Source of the DNA: Janthinobacterium silvisoli
Lineage (GTDB): Bacteria; Pseudomonadota; Gammaproteobacteria; Burkholderiales; Burkholderiaceae_D
Reading direction: 5' to 3'
Assembly: GCF_014200725.1 (NCBI RefSeq)
Contig: NZ_JACHCL010000001.1
Location: 1,922,001 to 1,986,000, forward strand
Length of the DNA stretch: 64,000 bases
Under the pieces are notes generated by a model. It did no database searches. It saw nothing but the letters and a program-made list of their open reading frames with translations, and was not told the origin of the DNA. Positions 53,458-62,152 of the stretch are shown piece by piece. A program made the position numbers and the translations under genes. Each line of letters begins with the position of its first letter. The stretch's first letter is position 1.

Positions 53458-54534
53458 TCAGGCAGCAAACAGCGCCTGCACCCACGCCGGCGGATGCAGT
53501 TCGCCGGCCAGCGGCGCATAACGCATATCGAAGCGGGCCGCCAGCTGGTACACCGTGGCGGCGCCATTGCGCTGCCATTCCCCCACGAAGCCCGGCACGC
53601 CGGTTGCCGCGCGCTTGCGGTCGAACGACACCGAGCTGTGGACAAATTCCTCGTGCGTCTTGCTGCCCTTGGCATATGGCTCCAGCCAGGCCAGCGCCGC
53701 ACCCAGGCGTTTATTCGCGCCATACCAGTCTTCACCGTGGACCTGCGCCATCAGGGCCGCCATCAATAGCGGCTCCAGGGTGTAGACCACATAGTGCAGC
53801 GCATCGCGCTGTTCAAAGTCAAGCGGCAAGCCGTCATCGTGGATATTGTGCGGTATGTGCTCGGCAAAACGCTGCTGCGCCGTCACGATCAGCGCCGGCT
53901 CGCCACTGACATAGGCGCCCGCCGTTCCCAGCTTGATGCGGTGGCTGTGCCAGTTATTGCGCGCCGTGCCAGGTCCGCCGTTGAGCACCCGCTGCGCCAG
54001 ATAACCGGTGGCCAGGGTGCGGCCAAAGCGGCGTACCTGCTCGCGCTGGCCATCGCTCAGCGCATCGGCGATCAAGTCATACGCAAACAGCAGGCTGCTC
54101 AAGTCCGTTTCATCGATGGGATTGTAGGAGGGCTGGAAATTGGCCGTCCAGCCCAGCACATAGCGCCGCGCGCTATCGAGATGCTCCTGCTTGCCCGACA
54201 AGCGCCAGGCCAGCGCCTGCAAGCGCGCCTGGCGCCAGTCTTCCTGCGCTTGCTGGCTTTGTGCACGCGTGCCTTCGCCATCGAGCAAGCCGCTGGTGCG
54301 CACCAGCGACATCAGGTGCAGCGGCCGGTCCAGCGTTTTTTGCGCCGCCTTGATCAATTCGGCCTGGGCCTGCGGCGGCGTACGCTCGCGCAAACTGGCG
54401 GCACGCTGTGGCGATGTGAGGGCAAACAGCGGCACGCTGCCTGCCTGTGGCGCCGCATGGAGACCAGCAAACGGCAGCGCCAGCAAGCCTGTCAGCAGCA
54501 AACGCCGTTGCGGACACATTTTGTCCTGATTCAA
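53458..54534 (-). CDS. Alginate-lyase-fold (PL5-like) exported protein
   Basis: The 358-residue protein has an N-terminal export signal with a twin-arginine-like stretch (CPQRRLLLTGLLALPFAG) and an alpha/alpha-toroid of the alginate lyase family: FQPSYNPIDETDLSSLLFAYDLI, the catalytic-type NNWHSHRIKLGTA and VVYTLEPLLMAALM. PL5 enzymes cut polymannuronate in the periplasm; no alginate genes are present, so another uronic polymer or exopolysaccharide is equally likely. Its start overlaps the upstream amidotransferase by 4 bp. Confidence 0.8.
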   Translation of the reverse strand: MNQDKMCPQRRLLLTGLLALPFAGLHAAPQAGSVPLFALTSPQRAASLRERTPPQAQAELIKAAQKTLDRPLHLMSLVRTSGLLDGEGTRAQSQQAQEDWRQARLQALAWRLSGKQEHLDSARRYVLGWTANFQPSYNPIDETDLSSLLFAYDLIADALSDGQREQVRRFGRTLATGYLAQRVLNGGPGTARNNWHSHRIKLGTAGAYVSGEPALIVTAQQRFAEHIPHNIHDDGLPLDFEQRDALHYVVYTLEPLLMAALMAQVHGEDWYGANKRLGAALAWLEPYAKGSKTHEEFVHSSVSFDRKRAATGVPGFVGEWQRNGAATVYQLAARFDMRYAPLAGELHPPAWVQALFAA

Positions 54535-55526
54535 AACCGTGTCTCCCGCGCCGCGCGCAAAAAGTTATCGAGGATGGGCGTGCAATCGAGCAGTTCGACG
54601 CCGCCGGCAGAATGAAATTCGGGATGCCACTGCAAGCCCATCACAAAACGCGCGCGCTGGTAGCGGATCGCCTCGACGATATTGTCGCCCTGCGACACCG
54701 CTTCGACCGTGATATCGCGTCCCAGGTCCTTGACGGACTGGTGGTGGATGGAATTGACCAGCGCTTCGCCCGTTTTCGGAAACAGGCCCGCCAAGGATGA
54801 GCCTTTCGGGAAGACGATGGTGTGGCGGTGGCGGTCATACAAATCGTTCACGTGCGAACTTGCGCCTTCCACGTCGGAGGCGATATCCTGGTACAGGGTG
54901 CCACCAAAGCCCACGTTGATCAACTGGCAGCCACGGCAGATACCCAGCACGGGTTTGCCGGCATCGACGAATTCATGCAGCAGTTCCAGTTCATACACAT
55001 CGCGTGCGCGGTCGCCGCTCCACTCGGGGCGCGTGGCCGTCTCCGAATAGGTTTGCGGCGAAACGTCGGCGCCGCCCTGCAGCACCAGGCCATCGAGGTG
55101 GCGCGCATAGTGGCGCAAGGTGATGTTACTGGGATGTAGCAAGCCACCGGTATTGACGGTCGGGATCATGAATACCAGCACGTCGCGCGACATCACCCAC
55201 TGGGCGATCGACTCTTCCAGGTATTGCAGGTTTTTGCTGCGCAAGCCGGTAGCGCCCGGCTCCGGATGGAAAATCCGCGCCGAAATGCCGATGCGCAGGG
55301 TACGCCGCATGAAATCGCGGCTGGCCTTGTCGCGCATGGCGCGGTAGCGCGAAGTGATCACGCGCCAGGCCAGAGCGAAGGGCGTATCGTTTTCTTTCAA
55401 ATAGCGGGGAACGGCATCGCGCGCGCGGTGTTCACGGTCATCGCCAGAAGGCGCCTTGCCCACGGTTTCGGGGTGGCGCGGTGGATTCAAATCGGCTGGG
55501 TCGGGAGGGCTTTTTTCGTCGGGCAT
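54531..55526 (-). CDS. Class I glutamine amidotransferase-like hydrolase (peptidase C26)
   Basis: The 331-residue protein, from MPDEKSPPDPADLNPP, has an N-terminal extension of about 75 residues, Pro-rich then basic and helical, before the C26 domain. The nucleophile is in GICRGCQLINVGFGG, and the His-Glu in LQWHPEFHSA. DGLVLQGGADVSPQTY is also typical. Members hydrolyse gamma-glutamyl bonds (for example gamma-glutamyl-GABA, PuuD). It is coupled to the lyase-like gene, so a shared pathway is possible, but none is known to me. Confidence 0.88.
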   Translation of the reverse strand: MPDEKSPPDPADLNPPRHPETVGKAPSGDDREHRARDAVPRYLKENDTPFALAWRVITSRYRAMRDKASRDFMRRTLRIGISARIFHPEPGATGLRSKNLQYLEESIAQWVMSRDVLVFMIPTVNTGGLLHPSNITLRHYARHLDGLVLQGGADVSPQTYSETATRPEWSGDRARDVYELELLHEFVDAGKPVLGICRGCQLINVGFGGTLYQDIASDVEGASSHVNDLYDRHRHTIVFPKGSSLAGLFPKTGEALVNSIHHQSVKDLGRDITVEAVSQGDNIVEAIRYQRARFVMGLQWHPEFHSAGGVELLDCTPILDNFLRAARETRF

Positions 55527-55867
55527 GGCATGGCTTGTTGTAAGCGGAGACGGTTTCAATATAAACCTCCAGCCCCGGATACACGATTCAATTTTGTAAC
55601 AAAAGCACATAAGTGCCCCATAAAGAGCCGGTGCGCGGCGTATAAATGCAACAACGCCCGCCTTGCGGCGCTATCGCATATGCCGCGTTTACGCCGATGC
55701 CCGCGCTTTTTACAGTATCTTTACGGCGCCGCTGCTAACCTTGGCTACATCTCAACCACAGCTGCAAAGCCACCATGGAACCCCTTTCCCGTCTGCCAGC
55801 GCGCCAGCACCAAGTCAGTCACCATTCCCATGCACGCCATCATCAGTCCCGCCTGCCCACTTTCCTC
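55527..55867. other. Divergent gap between the amidotransferase and the small gene before dapA
   Basis: No gene is supported. The region must hold two outward promoters; TTTTACAGTATCTTTACG near 55707-55724 is A/T-rich, but I cannot assign -35/-10 with confidence. No palindrome stands out. Confidence 0.4.
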
Positions 55868-56095
55868 ATGCATATCACGGTCGACAAAGCCTGCCTGGCC
55901 GAGCTGCGCCAGCTGGTCGTGAAAACCTGCGGCAGCATGCTGTCGTTCATGCGCGTCGAGGCGATTGAACATGCCGAGCGCATGAAGGTATGGCTGTGCG
56001 TGACGGAGCCGGCGCTGCGCCTGACGATGGACGCCGTGATGCGTTTGCTGCCAGCGGCGGAATTTGGCCGCATCAGCGAAAGGAAAGGCGCATGA
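55868..56095 (+). CDS. Small protein of unknown function upstream of the dapA-like gene
   Basis: The 75-residue frame from MHITVDKACLAELRQLVVKT has no signal peptide or membrane helix and no domain I recognise. Its stop overlaps the ATG of the dapA-like gene (ATGA), the typical layout of a coupled real gene. A longer frame from 55775 is open but composed of His/Arg-rich low-quality sequence. It could aid translation of the next gene or encode a small partner. Confidence 0.55.
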   Translation: MHITVDKACLAELRQLVVKTCGSMLSFMRVEAIEHAERMKVWLCVTEPALRLTMDAVMRLLPAAEFGRISERKGA

Positions 56096-57141
56096 GCACC
56101 CATCTGCACCAGCTGCCTGAAAAAACCATGTCATCTTCGCGCATCACTACCCACTTCCAGGGCATCTGGGTACCGATGGTGACACCGTTCCGCGATGGCG
56201 AAATCGATATCGACGCCGCCCAGCAGCTGGCCGACGAACTGGCCGGCAGCGGCATCTCGGGCCTGGTGGTCTGCGGCACCACCGGTGAAGCAGCCATGCT
56301 CGATGCAACTGAGCAGACCATGCTGCTCGACGCCGTACTCGAAGCCGTCGGTCCCCACTTCCCGGTCGTGATGGGCGTGGGTGGCAGCGATACGCGCGCC
56401 GTCACGGCCACCGTGCAGCGCTATAACGACCATCCACTGGCCGGCCTGCTCATTTCCACACCCGCCTATGTGCGCCCTTCGCAGGAAGGCATCGTGCGCC
56501 ATTTCCAGACCATCGCCGACGCCACCGACCAATCGATCGTGCTGTACAACGTACCAGCGCGCACCGGTGTCAACATGACGCCGCAAACCGTCGCCCAGCT
56601 GGCGCGCGACTCGCATTTCGTCGCCATCAAGGAAGCGGGCGGCAAGCTGCAGCAACTGGGCGAACTGCTGCTGGAAACCCGGCTGGACGTCTTGTGCGGC
56701 GACGACGCGCTACTGCTGGCCAGTCTGACCATGGGTGGGCACGGCGCCATGTCGGCCGCCGCGCAAGTGCGCCCCGACCTGTATGCGCAATTGTACGACC
56801 TCGTCAAGACCGGCCGCCATGGCGCTGCCAGCGTGCTGTTCAAGGCCCTGCTGCCGGTGATCCGCCTGCTGTTCTCCGAACCGAATCCCGCGCCTGTCAA
56901 GGCAGCGCTGGCCCTGCAAGGCAAGGTGCGTGACGAATTGCGCCTGCCGATGACGCCCATGTCCTCTGATGGCCAGGCCAAACTGGCCGAGGCACTGGAA
57001 CAACTGATGGAATTGCCGCGCTGGAGCGCCTGCGGCAAGGAAGCACAGGAAACACCGCGCGAAGGCTGCTTGCTGCAGCTGGTGTCGACCTCCAACATCA
57101 TTCCAGCGGTACGCCACGATGATCATCGCTATCACAGCTGA
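56092..57141 (+). CDS. DapA-family aldolase (4-hydroxy-tetrahydrodipicolinate synthase-like)
   Basis: The protein of 349 residues is a class I aldolase with the DapA barrel: GIWVPMVTPFRDGEIDID, GLVVCGTTGEAAML, IVLYNVPARTGVNM with the catalytic tyrosine, and VAIKEAGGKLQQL with the Schiff-base lysine. DapA condenses pyruvate with aspartate semialdehyde for lysine and murein synthesis, but the family also contains sialic-acid and other aldolases. Two extensions are unusual: 12 residues before MSSSRITTHFQG (the second ATG at 56128 may be the true start) and about 45 residues after the barrel, which run into the next gene. It may be a second, non-lysine paralogue. Confidence 0.85.
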   Translation: MSTHLHQLPEKTMSSSRITTHFQGIWVPMVTPFRDGEIDIDAAQQLADELAGSGISGLVVCGTTGEAAMLDATEQTMLLDAVLEAVGPHFPVVMGVGGSDTRAVTATVQRYNDHPLAGLLISTPAYVRPSQEGIVRHFQTIADATDQSIVLYNVPARTGVNMTPQTVAQLARDSHFVAIKEAGGKLQQLGELLLETRLDVLCGDDALLLASLTMGGHGAMSAAAQVRPDLYAQLYDLVKTGRHGAASVLFKALLPVIRLLFSEPNPAPVKAALALQGKVRDELRLPMTPMSSDGQAKLAEALEQLMELPRWSACGKEAQETPREGCLLQLVSTSNIIPAVRHDDHRYHS

Positions 57142-57649
57142 ACAGGGCCGGATGGAGAAATCCATCCTGGCGGCAAGGCTGGCCAGCACCCTGGCCGCCT
57201 CGCGCGCGCAAGCGGGCCGCAAAGTGCTGCTGCTCGACGCCGACCCGCGCCACGGCGCACTCGATCAGGCCCAGGCCGCGGGCGAGCATGCATTGGCACA
57301 CCTGACGGCGCGCCCCATCAGCGCCAAGGGTTTGCAGCCCGAACTCGAACACCTGGTCAACTGCTACCACGACATCGTGATCGATAGCGAAGCGCGCGAT
57401 TCCCTCGGTAGCCGCTCGGCCATGATCGCCGCCCGCGTACTGGTGGTGTCCGTCGACGGCCTGGCCGACGAAGCGAACCTGGTGCGCCGCATCGCCCATG
57501 CACGTACCATCAATCCCGAACTGCGCGTGCTGCTGGTGGCAGATGCCGCACCGCTCGCAGCGCGTGCGCTGGCCGCGCAAATCCCGGCTGCCAGCACCAT
57601 CGCCGCTGAACAGCTGTACCACGCCGTCTTCGACTCCATCCCATCCTGA
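57119..57649 (+). CDS. ParA/MinD-like protein with degenerate P-loop
   Basis: The 176-residue protein starts MIIAITAEQGRMEKSILAARL, where ParA-type ATPases have KGGxGKT. The signature lysine and the glycine before the second lysine are missing (E8-Q-G-R-M-E-K14-S15). Later motifs fit better: LLLDADPRHGALDQA (switch 1) and NCYHDIVIDSEARDSLG (Walker B-like). It could be a pseudo-ATPase relative of ParA/CobQ proteins. It overlaps the dapA-like gene by 23 bp, in another frame, and ends just before a terminator. The function is unknown. Confidence 0.65.
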   Translation: MIIAITAEQGRMEKSILAARLASTLAASRAQAGRKVLLLDADPRHGALDQAQAAGEHALAHLTARPISAKGLQPELEHLVNCYHDIVIDSEARDSLGSRSAMIAARVLVVSVDGLADEANLVRRIAHARTINPELRVLLVADAAPLAARALAAQIPAASTIAAEQLYHAVFDSIPS

Positions 57650-57656
57650 AAACCTG

Positions 57657-57694
57657 AAAAAGCCGGCCAGGTGCAAAACACCCAGCCGCTTTTC
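57657..57694. terminator. Bidirectional terminator between the ParA-like and TorF-like genes
   Basis: Arms AAAGCCGGCCAGGTG and CACCCAGCCGCTTTT pair with one bulge and two wobbles over CAAAA, with A and T runs at the ends. It serves converging genes. Confidence 0.65.
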
Positions 57695-57702
57695 CCACTC
57701 AA

Positions 57703-58452
57703 TTAAAACGTCTTGCTGACCGTCAGTTGCAGCGCCGTCTTGCCCAGGAATTTGCCATTCGCCGGCGAAGCGTAAGCCTGTTTATCCGCGTTCGTACCGA
57801 TCACGGCCAGCGCGCCCGTAACGAAACCGAAATCACGCGTGAGTCCCACCTTCCAGTCCGCGTAGCTCGATGCATCGCTGTTTTTCACGTTCTGGTAACC
57901 GGCATGCAGATTGGCGGTCCAGCCATCAGCCAGGCCAATATTCGCACCCACGTCCACATAGCTGCTATTTTTGCTGTTGGCGATGCCGAACAGGTTGGAG
58001 ACCGCCTGCGAATACTTGATGTAGGCAGGGCCGTACGATAGCTGGCCATAGACTTCCTGGGTATTCGCATCGGCCAGGCCGATGATGTCTTTCAAGCCAT
58101 TGTCGGCGTACACATACACCAGCCCCCCCACGTCATAGCCGATATCGCTGCCCAATTGTCCACGCTTGCCGGCAGACAGATCGAGTTCCACCCCGCCGCT
58201 GCCGCCGCTATCCTTGGTCCAGCTGATGGTCGAGGCCCAGGCGCTCGCGTACAGGCCGGTCGGGTTGTTGACATAGTCGGCGCCGCCCTGCAATGCCGGA
58301 TTCAAGCGCGTTTGCGAAATGCCTCGGTAGCGGTAGTCCGATACGGCAGCGGCATTGAAGCTCAGTTCATTGTCCGGCCTGGCCTCGTCGGCGTGGGCCA
58401 GGCTGCCCACAAAGGTTGTGGCGACTGCAAGTGCAACTAGTAGTTTGTTCAT
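57703..58452 (-). CDS. TorF-type putative outer-membrane porin
   Basis: The 249-residue protein has a signal peptide (MNKLLVALAVATTFVGSLAHA) and repeated amphipathic beta-strands ending in LQLTVSKTF with a C-terminal Phe, the mark of outer-membrane proteins. The N-terminal ELSFNAAAVSDYRYRGISQTRLNPALQGGADY is characteristic of the Gcw_chp/TorF family (DYRYRG-S). The substrate is unknown. It is a single gene downstream of kdpE on the same strand, separated by 126 bp. Confidence 0.88.
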   Translation of the reverse strand: MNKLLVALAVATTFVGSLAHADEARPDNELSFNAAAVSDYRYRGISQTRLNPALQGGADYVNNPTGLYASAWASTISWTKDSGGSGGVELDLSAGKRGQLGSDIGYDVGGLVYVYADNGLKDIIGLADANTQEVYGQLSYGPAYIKYSQAVSNLFGIANSKNSSYVDVGANIGLADGWTANLHAGYQNVKNSDASSYADWKVGLTRDFGFVTGALAVIGTNADKQAYASPANGKFLGKTALQLTVSKTF

Positions 58453-58578
58453 GCGATTCTCTTTATTATTGGTATGGGCCTTTGCCAGATGGCGCAGCTG
58501 GCCCGAAGCTGCAAAAAATTGGGTAAAGCGTCCCCCTGGCGCGCGCAGCGCCTGTTTTCAAACCAGGGAACGGTGGGA

Positions 58579-59277
58579 TTAGAGCGGCAGCAGCAAGCGG
58601 TAACCGACTGCGGTTTCCGTCAGCAGATACTGCGGCTGGGCCGGATCGGCTTCCAGCTTCTGGCGCAAATGGCCCATGTAGATGCGCAGGTAATGGCCAT
58701 TTTCGCTATTCGACGGCCCCCACACTTCACGCAGCAGTTGCGGGTTGGTGACTACCCTGCCGGCGTTTTTCACCAGCACCGACAGCAAGCGGAATTCCGT
58801 TGGCGTCATGTGCACCAGCTGCTTGTTGCGCGTGACCAGGCGGTCTTTCAAGTCGACCCGCACGTCGCCAAACTGCACCACGCCATCTTCGTTGGCGCTG
58901 GGCTGGCGCTGGCGGCGCAAGGTGGCGCGCACGCGCGCCAGCAATTCGCCCACGCCAAACGGCTTGGTCAGGTAATCGTCGGCGCCCGCATCGAGCGCAC
59001 GTATCTTGTCCTGTTCATCGACTCGTGCCGAAAGCACGATGATGGGCACGGCCGACCATTTGCGGATATCGGCAATGAAGTCGATGCCGTCGCCATCGGG
59101 CAAACCGAGGTCGAGCACGATCAGATCGGGCCGGCGCGTGCCGGCGTCGATCAAGCCGCGCTGCATGGTGGCCGACTCGAAAATCTGCCAGCCCTCTTCT
59201 TCCAGCGCCGAGCGCACGAAACGGCGGATTTGCGGTTCATCTTCGACCAGCAAGGCAGTAGCAGAAGGTTCATTCAT
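58579..59277 (-). CDS. kdpE: KdpE response regulator
   Basis: The 232-residue OmpR-type regulator has a receiver domain (ALLVEDEPQIRRFVRSALEEEGW, phosphorylated Asp in LIVLDLGLPDGDG, KPFGVGELLARVRATLRR) and a C-terminal winged helix (MTPTEFRLLSVLVKNAGRVV, RIYMGHLRQKLEADPA). It activates kdpFABC under low potassium or osmotic stress. The start overlaps the kdpD stop by 8 bp; ATGs at 59283 and upstream are alternatives. Confidence 0.95.
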   Translation of the reverse strand: MNEPSATALLVEDEPQIRRFVRSALEEEGWQIFESATMQRGLIDAGTRRPDLIVLDLGLPDGDGIDFIADIRKWSAVPIIVLSARVDEQDKIRALDAGADDYLTKPFGVGELLARVRATLRRQRQPSANEDGVVQFGDVRVDLKDRLVTRNKQLVHMTPTEFRLLSVLVKNAGRVVTNPQLLREVWGPSNSENGHYLRIYMGHLRQKLEADPAQPQYLLTETAVGYRLLLPL

Positions 59278-62035
59278 GATCATTCTCTCGTTTGGTTTTA
59301 TCAGTACCAGCACTTGTCTCTACTTCGTCGAGCTCCAGCTCGGGCAAGGCTGGCGGCGTCCCCAGCGGCAGCGTAAACACCAGGGCCGCGCCCTGTCCCG
59401 GCAATTGCGCCTGCGCCCGTATCGTGCCGCCATGCGCTTCGACGATGGCGCGGCAAATGGCCAGCCCCAGTCCCACGCCCGGTTTGTTCGATTCGCGTTC
59501 GCCGCGCGTGAATTTTTCAAAAATCGCTTCCTCGCGGCCAGGCGGCAAGCCGGGGCCGTCGTCGCTGACCGTCACCTGCAGGAACTGACCATGCACCCTG
59601 GCTGCAATCGTGATCGTGCTGCCCGGCGGCGTGTACTTGGCTGCATTTTCCAGCAGGTTGCACAGCACGCGCTCGACCAGCACGGCGTCATAGCGCACCA
59701 GTGGCAAGTCCGGCGCCAGCTGCGTCTGCACATGATGGGCCAGTAGCTGGGGACGGCTGGCGCGCAATGCACTGCCGACCACTTCTTCCAGCGCTTGCCA
59801 TTGCAGGTTCAGGCGCACCTGGCCGCTTTCGATGCGCGCCATGTCGAGCAGGTTGGCCACCAGGGCGCTCATGCGCACGGTTTCCGACTGCAGCGAACGC
59901 GCCATGTCCAGCTGCGCACTCGACAAGGCAGGCCTGGACAGCGCCAGCGATTCGGCCAGTCCCACCAGTGACGTCAATGGCGTGCGCAAGTCGTGCGATA
60001 GCGCCGCCAGCAGGGAATTGCGCAAGCGCTCCGATTCCATCTGCACCAGCGCGCCCTGCGCCACGTCGATGTAGTGCACGCGCTCGAGAGCGATGGCTGC
60101 CAGCGCGGCAAAGGTATCGAGGTGCTGCCGCTGTTCTGGCACCAGCAGCCAGCGGCGGTGATTCGGTTCATCGAGCGGCAGCAGCGCCAGCAAGCCGCGC
60201 GTGCGCATCGGCGCGATCAGCGGCAAATAAAAGATATTCGAGCCGGGCAAGGTGTCGGTGCCCGTGCCGGCCGCTTCGGCGCGGTCGAAAGCCCATTGCG
60301 CGATACCCAGGTCCAGTTCTGCCGCATTCGCTGGCGCCTGCAGCCGTCCCTGGTCATCGGGCAGCAGCAAGGTAGCACGCGCCCGAAACGCCCGTTCGAT
60401 GGCGCTTTTCGTGATGTCGAAAATCTGCTCGGTCTGCAGCACGCCCGACAATTCACGCGAAAATTCATATAGTGCGCGGGCCCGCGATTCGCGGTGCGAC
60501 GACACTCTGGCCTGGAAGCGCAAACCAGCCGTCAGATGGCCGGTGATCAGGCCCACGGCCAGCATCACGCCAAACGTGATCACGTACTGGAAATCGCCGA
60601 CCGCAAACGAAAAGCGGGGCGGCACGAAAATGAAATCAAAACAGGCCACGCCCACCAGGCTGGCCAGCGCTGCCGGTCCGCGGCCCAGGCGCACGGCCAC
60701 CAGCACCACCGTCAGCAAGGACAGCATGGCGATATTGGCCAGGTCCAGATACGGCTGCAGCGGCTCGGAAGCGATGGCCGTCAGCAGGCTGGCGCCAGCG
60801 GCAAAAATATAGCGCCAATGGCGCGAAGGACGGCGCGGTGCATCGGCTTCCTCATCGCCTGCCGACCGCCGCAGCGGCGCATCGCTGGCCGGCAGGCCTA
60901 CTTCGATCAGGTCGACATCGGGCGCCAGGCTGGCCATGCGCTGCGCCGGCGGCGCGTTCCACAGGCGCGCCAACAGGCCCGCACGGCTACGGCCGACGAT
61001 GACTTTCGAGATATTGGCGCCGCGCGCATACTCGACGACGGAGGCTGCGATATCGGCTGAAGCGACGATGGCGGTGCGCGCGCCCAGGTTTTGCGCCAGT
61101 TTCAGGGTTTTCAGGATGCGTTCGCGCTCGCGCGCCGGCAATCGCTGCAAGTTGGGCGTTTCCACATACAGCGCGTGCCATTCGGCGTTCAGCTGGCTGG
61201 CCAGGCGCGCCGCGCTGCGGATCACATGTTCGCCACCGGCACGCGGGCCCACGCAAACCAGCAGCGCCGCCCCCGTCTTCCACACGGGATTGATGGATTT
61301 TTCAACGCGGTAGGCCTGCACGTCGTCCTGCACCCGGTCAGCCGTGCGGCGCAGGGCCAGTTCGCGCAAGGCGATCAGGTTACCCTTGCGGAAAAAATTC
61401 TGCGAGGCGCGCTCGGCCTGCTGCGGCTTGTATACCTTGCCCAACTTCAGGCGGTGCAGCAATTCATCGGCCGGAATATCGACCAGCACCACTTCATCGG
61501 CGCGGTCGAATACCGTGTCGGGCAGGGTTTCCGCCACGCGGATGCCGGTGATGCCGCCTACCACATCGTTGAGGCTTTCCAGGTGCTGCACATTGACGGT
61601 CGATAGCACATCGATACCGGCGGCCAGCAACTCCTCGACATCCTGCCAGCGCTTGGGATGACGCGAGCCGGCCACGTTCGAGTGGGCCAGTTCATCCATC
61701 AAGATCAAGGGCGGCGCGCGGCGCAGCGCCTCGTCGAGATCAAATTCCTGCAGGGTCTTGCCCCGGTATTCGACCGCTTTCAACGGCAGCAGGGGCAAGC
61801 CTTCCAGCTGGGCAGCCGTATCCTGGCGCCCATGCGTCTCCACCACGCCAACCAGCAGATCCTGGCCATCGGCCAGCAATTTACGGGCTGCAGCGAGCAT
61901 GGCGTAGGTCTTGCCAACGCCGGCCGACGCGCCAAAATAAATGCGCAGCCTGCCGCGCGTGGCCTTTTTTTCCTGCGCCTGTACCTGTGCCAGCAGGGCG
62001 TCAGGATCGGGACGTTGGCTGTCGTTCGGGTGCAT
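59270..62035 (-). CDS. kdpD: KdpD sensor histidine kinase
   Basis: The 921-residue kinase has an N-terminal KdpD domain with Walker A GASAGVGKT (residues 35-43) and LILMDELAHSN, a universal-stress domain (about 250-370), four membrane helices (about 400-500, DUF4118), a GAF-like region, and the transmitter with the phospho-His in LSHDLRTPLTSLVGL and ATP lid DDGPGLPPGREEAIFEKF. It senses potassium and ionic strength and phosphorylates KdpE. The gap to kdpC contains a structured repeat. Confidence 0.96.
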   Translation of the reverse strand: MHPNDSQRPDPDALLAQVQAQEKKATRGRLRIYFGASAGVGKTYAMLAAARKLLADGQDLLVGVVETHGRQDTAAQLEGLPLLPLKAVEYRGKTLQEFDLDEALRRAPPLILMDELAHSNVAGSRHPKRWQDVEELLAAGIDVLSTVNVQHLESLNDVVGGITGIRVAETLPDTVFDRADEVVLVDIPADELLHRLKLGKVYKPQQAERASQNFFRKGNLIALRELALRRTADRVQDDVQAYRVEKSINPVWKTGAALLVCVGPRAGGEHVIRSAARLASQLNAEWHALYVETPNLQRLPARERERILKTLKLAQNLGARTAIVASADIAASVVEYARGANISKVIVGRSRAGLLARLWNAPPAQRMASLAPDVDLIEVGLPASDAPLRRSAGDEEADAPRRPSRHWRYIFAAGASLLTAIASEPLQPYLDLANIAMLSLLTVVLVAVRLGRGPAALASLVGVACFDFIFVPPRFSFAVGDFQYVITFGVMLAVGLITGHLTAGLRFQARVSSHRESRARALYEFSRELSGVLQTEQIFDITKSAIERAFRARATLLLPDDQGRLQAPANAAELDLGIAQWAFDRAEAAGTGTDTLPGSNIFYLPLIAPMRTRGLLALLPLDEPNHRRWLLVPEQRQHLDTFAALAAIALERVHYIDVAQGALVQMESERLRNSLLAALSHDLRTPLTSLVGLAESLALSRPALSSAQLDMARSLQSETVRMSALVANLLDMARIESGQVRLNLQWQALEEVVGSALRASRPQLLAHHVQTQLAPDLPLVRYDAVLVERVLCNLLENAAKYTPPGSTITIAARVHGQFLQVTVSDDGPGLPPGREEAIFEKFTRGERESNKPGVGLGLAICRAIVEAHGGTIRAQAQLPGQGAALVFTLPLGTPPALPELELDEVETSAGTDKTKRENDHE

Positions 62036-62075
62036 GGGTCTCTTTAACTGTTGATTCGCCCAAAAACAAGGGCTG

Positions 62076-62138
62076 GGGTCAGACCCGACGGGGGTATGCG
62101 TCCAATGGGGCGCATACCGATCACGGAGTGACTGACCC
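62076..62138. repeat. Nested stem-loop between kdpC and kdpD (GGGGTCAG-type repeat)
   Basis: Outer arms GGGTCAG (62076-62082) and CTGACCC (62132-62138) enclose a perfect inner hairpin, GGTATGCG (62093-62100) and CGCATACC (62111-62118). There is no T-run. A GGGGTCAG-type hairpin also follows the PfkB gene at 11303. It may be a dispersed intergenic repeat, and in this place could reduce transcription from kdpABC into kdpDE. Confidence 0.5.
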
Positions 62139-62152
62139 TAATACTAGCAATC

